A DNA stretch of 50,083 nucleotides from Gammaproteobacteria bacterium 39-13 (GTDB lineage Bacteria > Pseudomonadota > Gammaproteobacteria > Berkiellales > Berkiellaceae): assembly GCA_001898235.1 (NCBI GenBank), contig MKTN01000049.1, positions 1 through 50,083 of the forward strand, given 5' to 3'. Of the stretch, positions 17,768-30,635 are shown piece after piece; positions within the stretch are counted from its first letter, which is position 1, and each line of letters opens with the position of its first letter. Under the pieces are notes generated by a model. That model saw only the letters and a program-made list of their open reading frames with translations, was not told the DNA's origin and searched no databases. Both the position numbers and the translations under genes were made by a program.

Positions 17768-20700
17768 TTATCTCACCCAATTGCGCGCGTTAGTAAACAA
17801 GTTCATCCAGGGACTATCTTCACTCCAATGTGACGGATGCCAGGAATGTTGCCACGCTTTAAATACCCGTTCAGGATGAGGCATCATAATTGTTGCTCGA
17901 CCATCACTGGTCGTAAAACCTGTCATTCCTTGCAGTGATCCGTTTGGATTATAAGGGTAACTTTCTGTGGGTTTACCATGATTATCAACATAACGCAATG
18001 CTAAGTGCGCTTTGTCAGAATTTGAATTCTGACTAAAATCTACTCGACCTTCACCATGTGAAACCACTATAGGCAATACCATCCCTTGCATATTTTGCAT
18101 CAGAACAGAATTTGAGTTACACACCTCTACTAAAGCGACTCGCGCCTCAAATTGTTCAGAAGTATTCTTTACAAACTGTGGCCACGCTGATGCCCCGGGA
18201 ATAAGTGTCTTGATAGAAGAAAGCATTTGGCAACCATTACAGATCCCTAAGGTAAAAGTATCTTCACGGTGGAAAAATTGGGTAAATAGTTCTCTTAAGC
18301 GAGTCTGATAAAGAATAGTTTTTGCCCAACCTTTACCTGCACCTAATACATCTCCATAAGAAAATCCACCACAAACAGCTAAGCCCTGGAAAGCTGAAAG
18401 ATCATTGCCAGCAAGTAGATCGCTCATCGTTACATCAACAGCCTCAAACCCTGCCAAGGTAAAAGCTGCAGCCATTTCAAAATGACCATTAACACCCTGC
18501 TCACGCAAAATCGCTACCTTTGGCTTCACTCCTTTATAAGTCATTGGATTTCTTTCAAAGACCACAGCTGTATTATTTACAAACAGCCCGGGATTCTTAT
18601 CTTGCACAATCTCTTGATAAGCCATGTCAGCGCAAACAGGATTGTCTCTTAAACGTTGCATTTCGTAGCTAGTTTTTGACCATAATGCCTGAAGTATATT
18701 TCGTTTTTGAGTGTAATATTGTTGATGGTTATAATAGATAGAAATACTTTGATCGTTATTTATTTTAGCGATTTGATGGATATTCTCTCCAAGACCTACA
18801 TCGGCAAAAATTGTCTTAACGCTCTCCAGTGCATTAGCAGGAATTTGAATTACCACACCAAGTTCTTCGTTGAATAATGCGGCAATACTTTCGTTTTCCC
18901 AACTCTCAACATAGGTTGACAAATCGATGTCCAATCCGCAATGCGTTGCAAATGCCATCTCGCAAAGACAAGCAAATAATCCACCATCACTACGATCATG
19001 ATAAGCTAGTACAAGATCCTTGGATTTTAGCTGATTCAATGCGGCCAAAAATTGTTTCATCAGCTCAGCATTATCAACATCTGGCGTAATATTGCCAATT
19101 TGCTGTGTCACCTGCGCAAAAATACTACCACCTAATCGCTTTTTATTCTGTGCTAAATCAACCAACACGAGCACAGTATTAGGATCATTTTCTAATAGCG
19201 GCGTTAAGGTTTTTTGAATATTTCTAACAGGCGCGAAAGCAGATACCACTAATGTGACAGGGGAAATAACTTCACTATCGCCTTCATTATCTTGCCAGCA
19301 TGTACGCATAGAAAGGGAATCTTTACCCACTGGAATGGTTATATCCCAAGCGGGGCAGAGTTCTTTGCCTACCGCTTCAACGGCAACAAATAAATCCGCA
19401 TCATTACCGGGGGTATTAGCGGCAGCCATCCAATTACAAGACAATCGTATTTGCGATAATGCGATAACATCAGCTGCTAAAATATTTAAAACAGCTTCTG
19501 CCACAGCCATGCGCGCTGCACCTGGAGAATTAGTCAGTGCAATAGGAGAACGTTCTCCCATACTCATTGCTTCACCTGTTTTATCAACAAAATTTGTTGC
19601 AGTCACAGCACAATCAGCAACCGGCACCTGCCAGGGGCCTACCATTTGATCACGCGCAGTCAAGCCACCAACAGTTCTATCTCCGATAGTAATCAAAAAA
19701 CTTTTATCAGCAACAGTTGGGCATTGCAAAACACGGGAAGCTATCTCTTCTAATGAAAAAAGCCCCGTATCGATATTACGTTTTGCTGCAATGATAGTCT
19801 TCACTTTTTTAAAGGTTTTTGGTGGGTTGCCAAATAATACCGACTGTGGCAAGTCAATTGGTTTATTCGCGAATAAAGGATCGTTTACCTCTAAATGTTC
19901 TTGCTTTGTTGCTTGTCCTAATACCGCGTAAGGACACCGTTCACGTTCAGCAATTAATGTAAATTGAGGTAACGACTGAGGCATAATAGCCAATACATAA
20001 CGCTCTTGGGATTCATTACACCAAATTTCAAGCGGGCTCATTCCAGACTCAGCGTTAGGTATTTTTCTAAAATCTATCTTTGCTCCTTTATTGGCATCAT
20101 GCACTAACTCAGGCAATGCGTTCGCTAATCCGCCAGCGCCTACATCATGAATAGAAATAATAGGATTGGCATCACCTAAAGCCCAACATCTATCAATGAG
20201 TTCTTGGCAACGTCGCTGCATTTCTGGGTTTTGTCTTTGGACGGAAGCAAAATCAAGTGCCTCAAGACTTGAACCTGCAGCAACAGAAGAAGCAGCCCCT
20301 CCGCCTAAACCAATTTTCATGGCAGGTCCGCCGATCACAATTAACAATGCTCCATCTGGGAGTATTTGTTTCTTCACATGAGATTCTGCAATATTACCCA
20401 TCCCCCCTGCTAACATGACAGGTTTGTGATATCCATGGGCAAAATAATTTTTTTCGTTATGAGGTATAGGTTGCTCAAAAGTTCGAAAATAGCCACAAAT
20501 ATTGGGACGACCAAATTCATTATTAAATGCGGCCCCTCCGATAGGTCCTTTTAACATAATCTCTAAAGCAGTAGAGATCCGCTTTGGATAATGGGCTTCT
20601 CCCTCCCAAGGCTGTTTACAAGTCGGCAAACGTAAATTAGAAACGGTAAAACCTGTTAAACCCGCTTTAGGTTTTGCGCCACGTCCAGTTGCTCCTTCAT

Positions 20701-21649
20701 CACGAATTTCTCCACCTTGCCCCGTCCCTGCACCTGCAAAAGGCTCAATTGCAGTAGGGTGGTTATGCGTTTCTACTTTCATTAATAAATGAACTGGCTC
20801 AGTAAATAAACCATAAGTATTATCTTTAGGTGAACAATAAAAACGTTGCTCGCCATAACCTGCGACGACTGCGGCATTATCATGATACGCTGAAAGCACA
20901 CCTTGAGAATTATGCTGGTAGGTATTTTTTATCATGCCAAACAAATGATCAGTTTTTGGCTTCCCATCAATTTCCCAGGTTGCTTTAAAAATTTTATGTC
21001 GACAATGCTCAGAATTTGCTTGTGCAAACATCATTAATTCAACATCAGTAGGATTGCGCTCGAGTTTGATAAATTCTGCCAATAAATAATCTATTTCATC
21101 TTCAGATAATGCTAATCCTAAGGTAGCATTCGCTTCAACTAATGCTGCTCTCCCATTCGTTAACAATGCAATTTCAGTCAAGGCACCTGCAGATTCTACT
21201 GCAAATAAAGGTGAAACAGCTTGCCATGCCATTACAACTGTTTCAGTCATACGATCATGTAGTTCTGGCAAAATAGTTTCTAGTTGTGTTGCCGTCAGAG
21301 GCTTAGGCATGTGAAATTGATAAACTATCGCTCTTTCAATACGTTCTATTTTAGTTAACCCAACATGATGCAATATATCTGCGGCTTTCGAGCCCCACGC
21401 TGATTGGGTCCCAAATCGAGGAACCACCCAAACAGAAGGCATCTCACCAATTTGCATAGTAGATGCAGCTAAAACATCCTTTAAGAGTGTTTGTTCGGTT
21501 TCATTAAGCGTTTCGGTCTCATGCAGTTGAAGAAAATATTCATAATGAGAAGATAGGTTTATTAGTTCAGGCAAACTTTTTTGTAAACGTGAAAATATTT
21601 GTGAAAGCCTGAATTCAGAATGTGCTGTCTCACCAACTAATCTTAGCAT
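17768..21649 (-). CDS. purL: Phosphoribosylformylglycinamidine synthase, large single-chain form
   Basis: This enzyme converts FGAR, glutamine and ATP to FGAM in de novo purine synthesis. At 1293 residues it is the long gammaproteobacterial form (E. coli 1295). In order it has an N-terminal PurS-like domain, a linker, two AIR-synthetase-type halves ([31 protein letters not shown] and the later VGKDSLSMR), and a C-terminal class I glutamine amidotransferase. The amidotransferase nucleophile Cys is in GICNGCQML, with PHPERVF carrying the catalytic His and Glu. It heads a purine-related stretch with guaA and guaB, with tadA between. A retained purine pathway argues against extreme genome reduction. 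Confidence 0.98.
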   Translation of the reverse strand: MLRLVGETAHSEFRLSQIFSRLQKSLPELINLSSHYEYFLQLHETETLNETEQTLLKDVLAASTMQIGEMPSVWVVPRFGTQSAWGSKAADILHHVGLTKIERIERAIVYQFHMPKPLTATQLETILPELHDRMTETVVMAWQAVSPLFAVESAGALTEIALLTNGRAALVEANATLGLALSEDEIDYLLAEFIKLERNPTDVELMMFAQANSEHCRHKIFKATWEIDGKPKTDHLFGMIKNTYQHNSQGVLSAYHDNAAVVAGYGEQRFYCSPKDNTYGLFTEPVHLLMKVETHNHPTAIEPFAGAGTGQGGEIRDEGATGRGAKPKAGLTGFTVSNLRLPTCKQPWEGEAHYPKRISTALEIMLKGPIGGAAFNNEFGRPNICGYFRTFEQPIPHNEKNYFAHGYHKPVMLAGGMGNIAESHVKKQILPDGALLIVIGGPAMKIGLGGGAASSVAAGSSLEALDFASVQRQNPEMQRRCQELIDRCWALGDANPIISIHDVGAGGLANALPELVHDANKGAKIDFRKIPNAESGMSPLEIWCNESQERYVLAIMPQSLPQFTLIAERERCPYAVLGQATKQEHLEVNDPLFANKPIDLPQSVLFGNPPKTFKKVKTIIAAKRNIDTGLFSLEEIASRVLQCPTVADKSFLITIGDRTVGGLTARDQMVGPWQVPVADCAVTATNFVDKTGEAMSMGERSPIALTNSPGAARMAVAEAVLNILAADVIALSQIRLSCNWMAAANTPGNDADLFVAVEAVGKELCPAWDITIPVGKDSLSMRTCWQDNEGDSEVISPVTLVVSAFAPVRNIQKTLTPLLENDPNTVLVLVDLAQNKKRLGGSIFAQVTQQIGNITPDVDNAELMKQFLAALNQLKSKDLVLAYHDRSDGGLFACLCEMAFATHCGLDIDLSTYVESWENESIAALFNEELGVVIQIPANALESVKTIFADVGLGENIHQIAKINNDQSISIYYNHQQYYTQKRNILQALWSKTSYEMQRLRDNPVCADMAYQEIVQDKNPGLFVNNTAVVFERNPMTYKGVKPKVAILREQGVNGHFEMAAAFTLAGFEAVDVTMSDLLAGNDLSAFQGLAVCGGFSYGDVLGAGKGWAKTILYQTRLRELFTQFFHREDTFTLGICNGCQMLSSIKTLIPGASAWPQFVKNTSEQFEARVALVEVCNSNSVLMQNMQGMVLPIVVSHGEGRVDFSQNSNSDKAHLALRYVDNHGKPTESYPYNPNGSLQGMTGFTTSDGRATIMMPHPERVFKAWQHSWHPSHWSEDSPWMNLFTNARNWVR

Positions 21650-21811
21650 TTTTGCAACGTATAAATATAAGGAATGGAACTTAAGATCCTACTGGAATTT
21701 GGAGAATTAATCACGCTTAAATCGCGTTAAAACAAGTATTTAGATCTGTTTTATATCTTTCTATAGACAATATTTAGTCAGCTAAACCATGTTTAAAAAG
21801 ATTAGTTTAAT

Positions 21812-22306
21812 CTATTTACATGCAGGATGGAGATTTTTTTGTTGACGACGTTGTTTAAAAAAATCAGTTAATATTTGCCCACATTCCAAGGCTAATTCAC
21901 TTTGAGCGATAATAGTTCGATGATTAAGGGTATTGTTTTGCAAAATATTAAATACGCTTCCGCCAGCGCCTGCTTTAGGATCAATAGCCCCAAAAACAAC
22001 GCGTGCAATTCTTGCTTGAATAATTGCACCCGCACACATCGCGCAAGGCTCTAACGTCACATACAAGGTGGTATTAACAAGACGATAATTATTTTCTGCT
22101 AAAGAGGCCATGCGAATAGCCTGAATTTCTGCATGGGCCGTAGGATCATGCAGCGCAATAGGGCGATTAAATCCTTCTCCTAAAATGGTATTTTCACGCA
22201 CAATAACAGCGCCCACCGGTACTTCCCCTTGCTCTTGGGCTTTGCATGCAAGTGATAAAGCGTGACGCATCCAAAAAAAGTCTGTGTCGTTAGTTATATT
22301 TAGCAT
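21812..22306 (-). CDS. tadA: tRNA-specific adenosine deaminase
   Basis: TadA deaminates A34 to inosine in tRNA-Arg(ACG). The 164-residue protein has the cytidine-deaminase zinc motifs HAE (His58-Glu60, in PTAHAEIQAI) and PCAMC (Cys88, Cys91). GEVPVGAVIV near residue 28 is the usual N-terminal substrate strand. It is slightly shorter than E. coli TadA (167). It lies downstream of guaA on the same strand, but a 190-nt hairpin-rich repeat sits between, so it may have its own promoter. The purL-tadA-guaA order is as in Pseudomonas. Confidence in function is high. Confidence 0.96.
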   Translation of the reverse strand: MLNITNDTDFFWMRHALSLACKAQEQGEVPVGAVIVRENTILGEGFNRPIALHDPTAHAEIQAIRMASLAENNYRLVNTTLYVTLEPCAMCAGAIIQARIARVVFGAIDPKAGAGGSVFNILQNNTLNHRTIIAQSELALECGQILTDFFKQRRQQKNLHPACK

Positions 22307-22317
22307 GACTTACCTTC

Positions 22318-22500
22318 ATCTTATCCCCTCTCCCATTGATGGGAGAGGGTTAGGGTGAGGCGCAAAAAAGAAACAAAAACCCCTCACCCGCTGCTCTGAA
22401 GCAGCCCCCTCTACCGCAAAGCGGTAGAGGGGGAATGTCTGCTCCGCAGACGAGAGATCCTCTGTTTTCATTCCATTTTTCTCCCATTGATAGAGAAGGA
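22318..22500. repeat. Multi-hairpin intergenic repeat (CCCTCTCCC / GGGAGAGGG type)
   Basis: This holds CCCTCTCCC-attgat-GGGAGAGGG (22326-22349), GGGTGAGG pairing with CCTCACCC, CTGCTctgaAGCAG, a perfect 13-bp stem CCCCCTCTACCGC-aaa-GCGGTAGAGGGGG (22405-22433), and GTCTGCtcCGCAGAC. A degenerate CTCCCATTGATAGAG follows at about 22480. It lies between guaA and tadA and can form strong terminator-like structures on either strand. Confidence 0.85.
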
Positions 22501-22520
22501 GAGAATGAATATGAAGAGAT

Positions 22521-24077
22521 CTACTCCCACTCAATCGTGGCAGGAGGCTTGCTCGAAATATCGTACGTCACGCGGGCAATACCAGGAATTTCATTAATAA
22601 TTCGATTAGAAACATGCGCCAACAGCTCATAAGGCAGTTGCGCCCACGTCGCTGTCATAAAATCTGTCGTTTCTACCGCTCGCAATGACACCACATGCTC
22701 ATAGCTGCGCGCATCACCCTTCACGCCTACCGCTTTAACCGGCAAAAAGACGACAAATGCTTGGCTAACTTTATGGTAATAATTAAATTCATGCAATGTA
22801 TCAATGAATATCGCATCCGCTTGTCGCAGAATATCTGCATACTCGGCTTTTACCTCACCCAAAATTCGCACACCAAGGCCAGGACCAGGAAAAGGATGAC
22901 GTTGCACAATTTTTTCAGGCAACCCCAATGCTAATCCAATTTTACGCACTTCATCTTTGAATAATAAACGTAAAGGCTCACACAGTTTTAAATGCATTTT
23001 CTCAGGCAACCCTCCCACATTATGGTGGGATTTAATTACATGGGCTTTTCCTGTCTGCGCGCCAGCTGATTCAATGACATCAGGATAAATAGTTCCTTGT
23101 GCAAGCCACTTAATATTTTCAAGTTTTGCGGCTTCTTTATCAAAAATTTCAATAAAGGTCTTCCCAATAGCTTTTCGCTTTGCTTCAGGATCCTGGATCC
23201 CTTTTAATGCTTCATAGAAAACTTCAGCTGCATTAACATGGATAACATTCATTCCCATATGTTCAGCAAATGTTGCCATCACTTGGCTGGCTTCATTGAG
23301 ACGCAATAAGCCGTTATCTACAAATACGCAAGTTAATTGCTTACCTACTGCACGATGAATTAAAGCAGCAGCAACAGCAGAATCTACGCCACCAGATAAC
23401 CCCAGCAATACTTTATCTTGACCTACTTGTTCACGAATTTCCTGTACGGCATGTTCAATAATGTTTACAGGGATCCAATTCGCTTTGACCTTACAGACGT
23501 CAAATAAAAAACGCTCAATAATAGCTTGCCCCTGTGGGGTATGTGTTACTTCTGGGTGAAATTGCAAACCATAATAATGACGCGTCTCATCTGCCATTGC
23601 AGCAATAGGGGCATTATTACTAGCAGCAATTGTTTTAAAGTGATGCGGCAATTCAGCGACTTTATCACCATGACTCATCCAAACATCCATGTGTTGTTCT
23701 GCTGTTAAAATATTATCAAACAAAACACTGGGTGCAGTTAACTGAAGTTCTGCATGACCATATTCCCTTTTACCAGATTGGGCTACTTTACCGCCTAATT
23801 GGTGTGCAAGTGCTTGCATTCCATAGCAAATACCTAATAGGGGACACTTCAAATCAAAAATGATTTGTTGTATACGCGGCGTGTCCTCAAGATGAACAGA
23901 TTCCGGTCCACCGGACAAGATAATGCCGGTAGGAGCAAAGGCACGAATATCAGACTCAGGCCAATCAAAGGCATGCATCTCACAATAGACCCCCGCCTCT
24001 CTCACCCGACGGGCAATCAATTGTGAATATTGTGAACCGAAATCAAGGATTAAAATCTTATCTGATTCATTTAACAT
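22521..24077 (-). CDS. guaA: GMP synthase (glutamine-hydrolysing)
   Basis: GuaA aminates XMP to GMP. It has an N-terminal class I glutamine amidotransferase (residues about 8-200) with the nucleophile Cys in [15 protein letters not shown] and [10 protein letters not shown]. The ATP-pyrophosphatase domain follows, with P-loop [11 protein letters not shown], then the C-terminal dimerisation domain ending [10 protein letters not shown], the family's invariant end. Length is 518 (E. coli 525). It starts ten bases after the guaB stop, forming the guaBA operon. The multi-hairpin repeat downstream probably terminates it. Confidence 0.98.
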   Translation of the reverse strand: MLNESDKILILDFGSQYSQLIARRVREAGVYCEMHAFDWPESDIRAFAPTGIILSGGPESVHLEDTPRIQQIIFDLKCPLLGICYGMQALAHQLGGKVAQSGKREYGHAELQLTAPSVLFDNILTAEQHMDVWMSHGDKVAELPHHFKTIAASNNAPIAAMADETRHYYGLQFHPEVTHTPQGQAIIERFLFDVCKVKANWIPVNIIEHAVQEIREQVGQDKVLLGLSGGVDSAVAAALIHRAVGKQLTCVFVDNGLLRLNEASQVMATFAEHMGMNVIHVNAAEVFYEALKGIQDPEAKRKAIGKTFIEIFDKEAAKLENIKWLAQGTIYPDVIESAGAQTGKAHVIKSHHNVGGLPEKMHLKLCEPLRLLFKDEVRKIGLALGLPEKIVQRHPFPGPGLGVRILGEVKAEYADILRQADAIFIDTLHEFNYYHKVSQAFVVFLPVKAVGVKGDARSYEHVVSLRAVETTDFMTATWAQLPYELLAHVSNRIINEIPGIARVTYDISSKPPATIEWE

Positions 24078-24087
24078 CTTTTAACTC

Positions 24088-26845
<2,758 letters not shown>

Positions 26846-26858
26846 CCTGTGCGAACGT

Positions 26859-28442
26859 TTAATTTGACTTAGTCCGGCGATGTAGAATATTGCCGGGTTT
26901 TATTGGTTGTACAGGCGCTACATTTAAACTATTTAATGCTTTTTTAGCTTGTACATGACGTCTTAACAATTTCAAAGCGAATACACAAGTTTGCTCATCG
27001 CCTTTTATATGATCAAGAAGCTCATCATGCTTATTTTCTGAGGGTAACAGCTTCTCTTTTTTAACATGTGTGTCTACATTATAAGCATAATTAATAGCAA
27101 TTGTTTTCCGAATATCTTGAGAATCACTGGAGGTCATTTTTAGAGAATACTTAAACGCTTTCATCAAAAGATTTTCCTGCGTTTTTTGTTCTTCAGGACT
27201 CAATACAGATAAATTTTGCATTCCATCTGGATTCATCAAAAAATTGACATATAAAAATATCGCTTGGTCATGATACCTATTTGTTTCAGGAAATGCATCT
27301 ACGGCGCACTCAAAAAGCTCTATATTTCCTTGACGATGCAATTGTTTCGTTAATTTAAACAAATCATGAAAAGCTTGTTCTACTAATTCATCATTTGGCG
27401 ACAATCTGACGATGGTTTCCTTAAATTTTTTGAAATCTCTTATTTCAAGATAAAAAATTGCTAACTGATGAAATACAAATGTTTCTCCATTCGCGGCTGC
27501 TTTTTCAGCAAGCTCAAGCACAAATTTAAGATAACTATAAAGGTGTTTTGTATTCTTGCTTTGGTAAATTTGTTTTGCTTCTTCAAGATGTTTTAAAAAA
27601 AGAATGACCTCTTTCCATTTAGTGCGCTCTAATAAATTCGATATGGATTTTCCATTATATGGGGTGTCATCAGAAGGGCTGACATCAAGCTCAAGCGCTC
27701 TAATGGGAACTTTTTTCAATATAGTACGCAAAGGAGTTTCATGGCCTGCGAGTGCAAGAGTAGCAATCCACCATAAGGCCGCAGAGCTATCTGCATTAAA
27801 ATCTAGCGTGCATGGATCAATGACAGCAAAAATATTATTTAAAAATTCGGGCTGTTGTTCCATTGCAGCGACAGTTGCGATGACTGACAAACGTGTCATT
27901 TGACGGTGAGGCATTGGCTTTTGATCTTGACTTTTATTCTCATTAATCTCAAGACTAGCAAGTGCGTCTTCTAAGATCTTAACTTCAGCGGTTACTATTT
28001 CTTCTTTTTGACGAGTTTTATTAAGCTCAACATTGAAATCAATAGTAGTGAGATCGGCATGCTTTAGAAATTGCCCCAGCATTCTAAGCTTATCTTCATT
28101 CCAATCAAGGCTAACATACATAATGAATAAATCAACAATGCTTTCTTCCTCGCCTTGTGGTTTAAAAGAAAAATTTAATTTTTTTAGACAGGATGGACTT
28201 CCATAAGAAAAAAGAGCAATCAAAGGGCCAGGGCATTTTTGCATTGCCAATATCACAAAGCAATACAATGGTGTTTTACCTGTATTAAATCCGCTCGTGA
28301 TGACCTCATTTAACCTTAAGGACAAAAGCTGGGTATTTTGTAATAGATTTTGTAATTTTTCGAGAAGAAGCTCATCATCTGCATTCGGATCATCATTGAA
28401 TAGCTCATCTAATATTTGTAATAGTCTTTGATTATTATCCAT
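26859..28442 (-). CDS. Orphan helical-repeat-like protein co-transcribed with a protein kinase
   Basis: I do not recognise this 527-residue protein. The N-terminal 300 residues contain two or more similar units with the pattern G-x-T/S-x-L...LA...P...LL...LDF, seen around residues 48-95, 105-140 and 190-255. That suggests degenerate ankyrin-like or other helical repeats. The C-terminal half is helical with TPR-like character (AAANGETFVFHQLAIFYLE). The ATG follows the kinase stop by two bases and uses an AGAGGG Shine-Dalgarno inside the kinase's last codons, so the pair is translationally coupled. A substrate, adaptor or companion effector for the kinase is possible, as inference. No signal peptide or membrane helix is seen. 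Confidence 0.6.
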   Translation of the reverse strand: MDNNQRLLQILDELFNDDPNADDELLLEKLQNLLQNTQLLSLRLNEVITSGFNTGKTPLYCFVILAMQKCPGPLIALFSYGSPSCLKKLNFSFKPQGEEESIVDLFIMYVSLDWNEDKLRMLGQFLKHADLTTIDFNVELNKTRQKEEIVTAEVKILEDALASLEINENKSQDQKPMPHRQMTRLSVIATVAAMEQQPEFLNNIFAVIDPCTLDFNADSSAALWWIATLALAGHETPLRTILKKVPIRALELDVSPSDDTPYNGKSISNLLERTKWKEVILFLKHLEEAKQIYQSKNTKHLYSYLKFVLELAEKAAANGETFVFHQLAIFYLEIRDFKKFKETIVRLSPNDELVEQAFHDLFKLTKQLHRQGNIELFECAVDAFPETNRYHDQAIFLYVNFLMNPDGMQNLSVLSPEEQKTQENLLMKAFKYSLKMTSSDSQDIRKTIAINYAYNVDTHVKKEKLLPSENKHDELLDHIKGDEQTCVFALKLLRRHVQAKKALNSLNVAPVQPIKPGNILHRRTKSN

Positions 28443-28444
28443 AA

Positions 28445-30433
28445 TTACCCTCTAAACGTTTGAAGTTTGCGAAGCACAGAGGCGCAAGTTGCATCGACTT
28501 CTTTCACCTCATCTTTAATGGTTAAACTATCAGTGACCTTCACACCTTTAGCCAAGGCTTGCAATTTTTCAATCTGCACGTTGAATGACTGTTCTCCGAC
28601 AACAGTAGAGGCAGTTCTTCCAATTTGGCTAAAAAGGCATAGTATCGTTTTGTCCGTTATTCGTGTCTCTTTATCACTGGATTTCAAATTAAGTTTCTGT
28701 ACAAGATCAGATAATTCTTTTTCAATCACTTCTTTTTCTAAATCGGTGATCACACTTTTTTCTACTTGAAGGTTTTGTTTACCATCATCACCAGTACTCT
28801 TGCTTCTCTTACGTTTTTTTGCTCCCTCTTCCATTTTTTGCGCAACACTAGATGCTTTTGGCGTCACTACATCATCTTTCTCTACCAATCTATTGGTATT
28901 ATTTAATAAAGACTCAGATTTTTTCCGTATTAGTTTTTTATCTTTTTTAACTTTATCTTTCTTTTCAACACTAGAATCAACGCTCTTCGTTTTAGAAACG
29001 TCTCCTGATGTATTTTCTGTGAATATCACTTTCCGCTTTGCAAGTTTTTCCGTGTTTCGACGTTTTAGTTCTGGCTTACTTTTTTCAGACAAAGAAGGCA
29101 AATTCGTATCACTTTCTTCAGTCATTTTCTTTGATTCTAAAACCAAGCCATTATTGACACTTACCCCTGGATAAAAAGAATTTTTGTGTAGAGGTGTCGA
29201 AAACTTCAATACTTTATCTTCTTGATAGGATAACTCAATGAACGCACGTGCATAAAGTTTTTGAAAATCCAAGGCGATTTTTTTCAAGATATCAAAATTA
29301 GGACGCGAATTAGGATCATCTGTTGTCATTATCAAAATCAGCTCTAATGCTTTGTTGATTAAAGTGTCATGAAGGTTGGGATCTTGAGTGGCAGATGCCG
29401 ATGCAGATTTTTCTGCATCATCTGTTTTTATTACATTATATAATAAAACATCAGACATCATTGTTTTAATTTCGCTAAAGGTTAGCTCGCGCCTATCATC
29501 GATTTGCGCTAACTCTGCCATTTTCATTTTAAGCTGAGCTTGATAATTTTCATCCGTTAAAATCTCAGCAAATACTATCCCTAAAGCCCATACATCGCTT
29601 GAAAAATCATATGATTTTCTTTGGGCAAGTGGCAATAATAATTCAGGCGGGATATAACCAAACGTTCCTGCAATATCCCGCAATCTTTCCTTTGCAACCA
29701 AAACTGCAGAGCCTAAATCAATTAGGGTAAGGTTGACCCCTCTTTTATCTTCAGCAAAAACAAAATTATCGCTTTTGATATCTCTATGTGCTAACCCTAA
29801 TTCATGAAGATCGATTAATGCTTGCAAGCCAAGCATTATCAAATGAAATTTTTTAATGGGGGGTATTTTCTTTTTTTCTTTAAAATATTCTGGGGATTCT
29901 TTAGGCTTCGTTTGATCTATTTCATATAGATCATGCAACAAATTTACACCTTGATGATAAGACATTAGTGTATACTGATTTTCCTCATCATCTTGCGCTA
30001 TCCCTATTAATCGCTTGGTTAACTCAAGGTTTCTACGCTCGCGTTCTAAATCCCGTTCAACTACATGATGAGCTCCTTGAATTTTAACGGCTATAAGCGC
30101 GCCGGTTGTAATATTTTCGGCCATCACTACTTTGCCTTGCCCCCCTTCTCCTAATTCATTTTTTTTGTCGTTAGGATCGAAAGCATGAAACTCAATTTCA
30201 TTTGAAAGCGGATTTTTTGTGACAAGCACAGAATAAGGCTTATTGTCATTTCGAAGTGTAATTGAAAAGATAGCCCCTATCTGGTTAATCGCATCATCTT
30301 CTATTTGCTTAAAAATGATATCTATAATTTCTTGGATTTGATCTTGAGGTATGAGGCGTGCTGATTGAGGGGTGAAGAATTTTTTTGAAGAGGAGGAGTT
30401 TTTACGGATTTGCGGTCCCTTGAATAACGACAT
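28445..30433 (-). CDS. Eukaryotic-like Ser/Thr protein kinase with long basic tail (kinase 1)
   Basis: A 662-residue protein kinase. A leader ends in FHAFDP, then the kinase domain spans about residues 90-390. It has P-loop GEGGQGKV (95-102), the VAIK-type Lys in IAVKIQ (Lys117), catalytic loop HRDIKSDN (His216, Asp218, Asn223), metal-binding DLG in place of DFG (239-241), GTFGYIPPE as activation and APE region, and SSDVWALGIVFAE in helix F. All catalytic residues are present, so it should be active. Residues 430-555 are lysine-rich with KKRKRSKS near 539. The last ~100 residues resemble the neighbouring kinase's tail. ATG 30433 has AAGAGG five bases upstream; a longer frame to 30469 is less likely. 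It resembles LegK-like effectors. Confidence 0.88.
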   Translation of the reverse strand: MSLFKGPQIRKNSSSSKKFFTPQSARLIPQDQIQEIIDIIFKQIEDDAINQIGAIFSITLRNDNKPYSVLVTKNPLSNEIEFHAFDPNDKKNELGEGGQGKVVMAENITTGALIAVKIQGAHHVVERDLERERRNLELTKRLIGIAQDDEENQYTLMSYHQGVNLLHDLYEIDQTKPKESPEYFKEKKKIPPIKKFHLIMLGLQALIDLHELGLAHRDIKSDNFVFAEDKRGVNLTLIDLGSAVLVAKERLRDIAGTFGYIPPELLLPLAQRKSYDFSSDVWALGIVFAEILTDENYQAQLKMKMAELAQIDDRRELTFSEIKTMMSDVLLYNVIKTDDAEKSASASATQDPNLHDTLINKALELILIMTTDDPNSRPNFDILKKIALDFQKLYARAFIELSYQEDKVLKFSTPLHKNSFYPGVSVNNGLVLESKKMTEESDTNLPSLSEKSKPELKRRNTEKLAKRKVIFTENTSGDVSKTKSVDSSVEKKDKVKKDKKLIRKKSESLLNNTNRLVEKDDVVTPKASSVAQKMEEGAKKRKRSKSTGDDGKQNLQVEKSVITDLEKEVIEKELSDLVQKLNLKSSDKETRITDKTILCLFSQIGRTASTVVGEQSFNVQIEKLQALAKGVKVTDSLTIKDEVKEVDATCASVLRKLQTFRG

Positions 30434-30580
30434 GGCAGCCTCTTTAGTACAATTAACTAACAAATTCAAAAAATATTAAATTAACTGACCAATTTCGTCA
30501 AGGATTTTAATAAATAAATATTTAGCGAATTTAACTACAAGTTAATTAACTTTATAAGTTTATTGTTTGTCAGAGAAAAG

Positions 30581-30623
30581 CATCTCAAGCAGCAAGAACG
30601 AGCAGGCACTGCTACTTGAGATG
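30581..30623 (-). terminator. Hairpin terminator after kinase 2
   Basis: CATCTCAAGCAGC (30581-30593) and GCTACTTGAGATG (30611-30623) pair over 13 bp with one mismatch. On the minus strand the stem is followed by CTTTTCTCT. It lies 13 nt beyond the stop of the 575-residue kinase and separates its transcript from kinase 1. Confidence 0.7.
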
Positions 30624-30635
30624 AGAAAGACTTGC

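Noticed and set aside
22316-22534. 72-codon frame through the guaA-tadA repeat
   Set aside because: It is made of translated hairpin repeats and overlaps the guaA 3' end.
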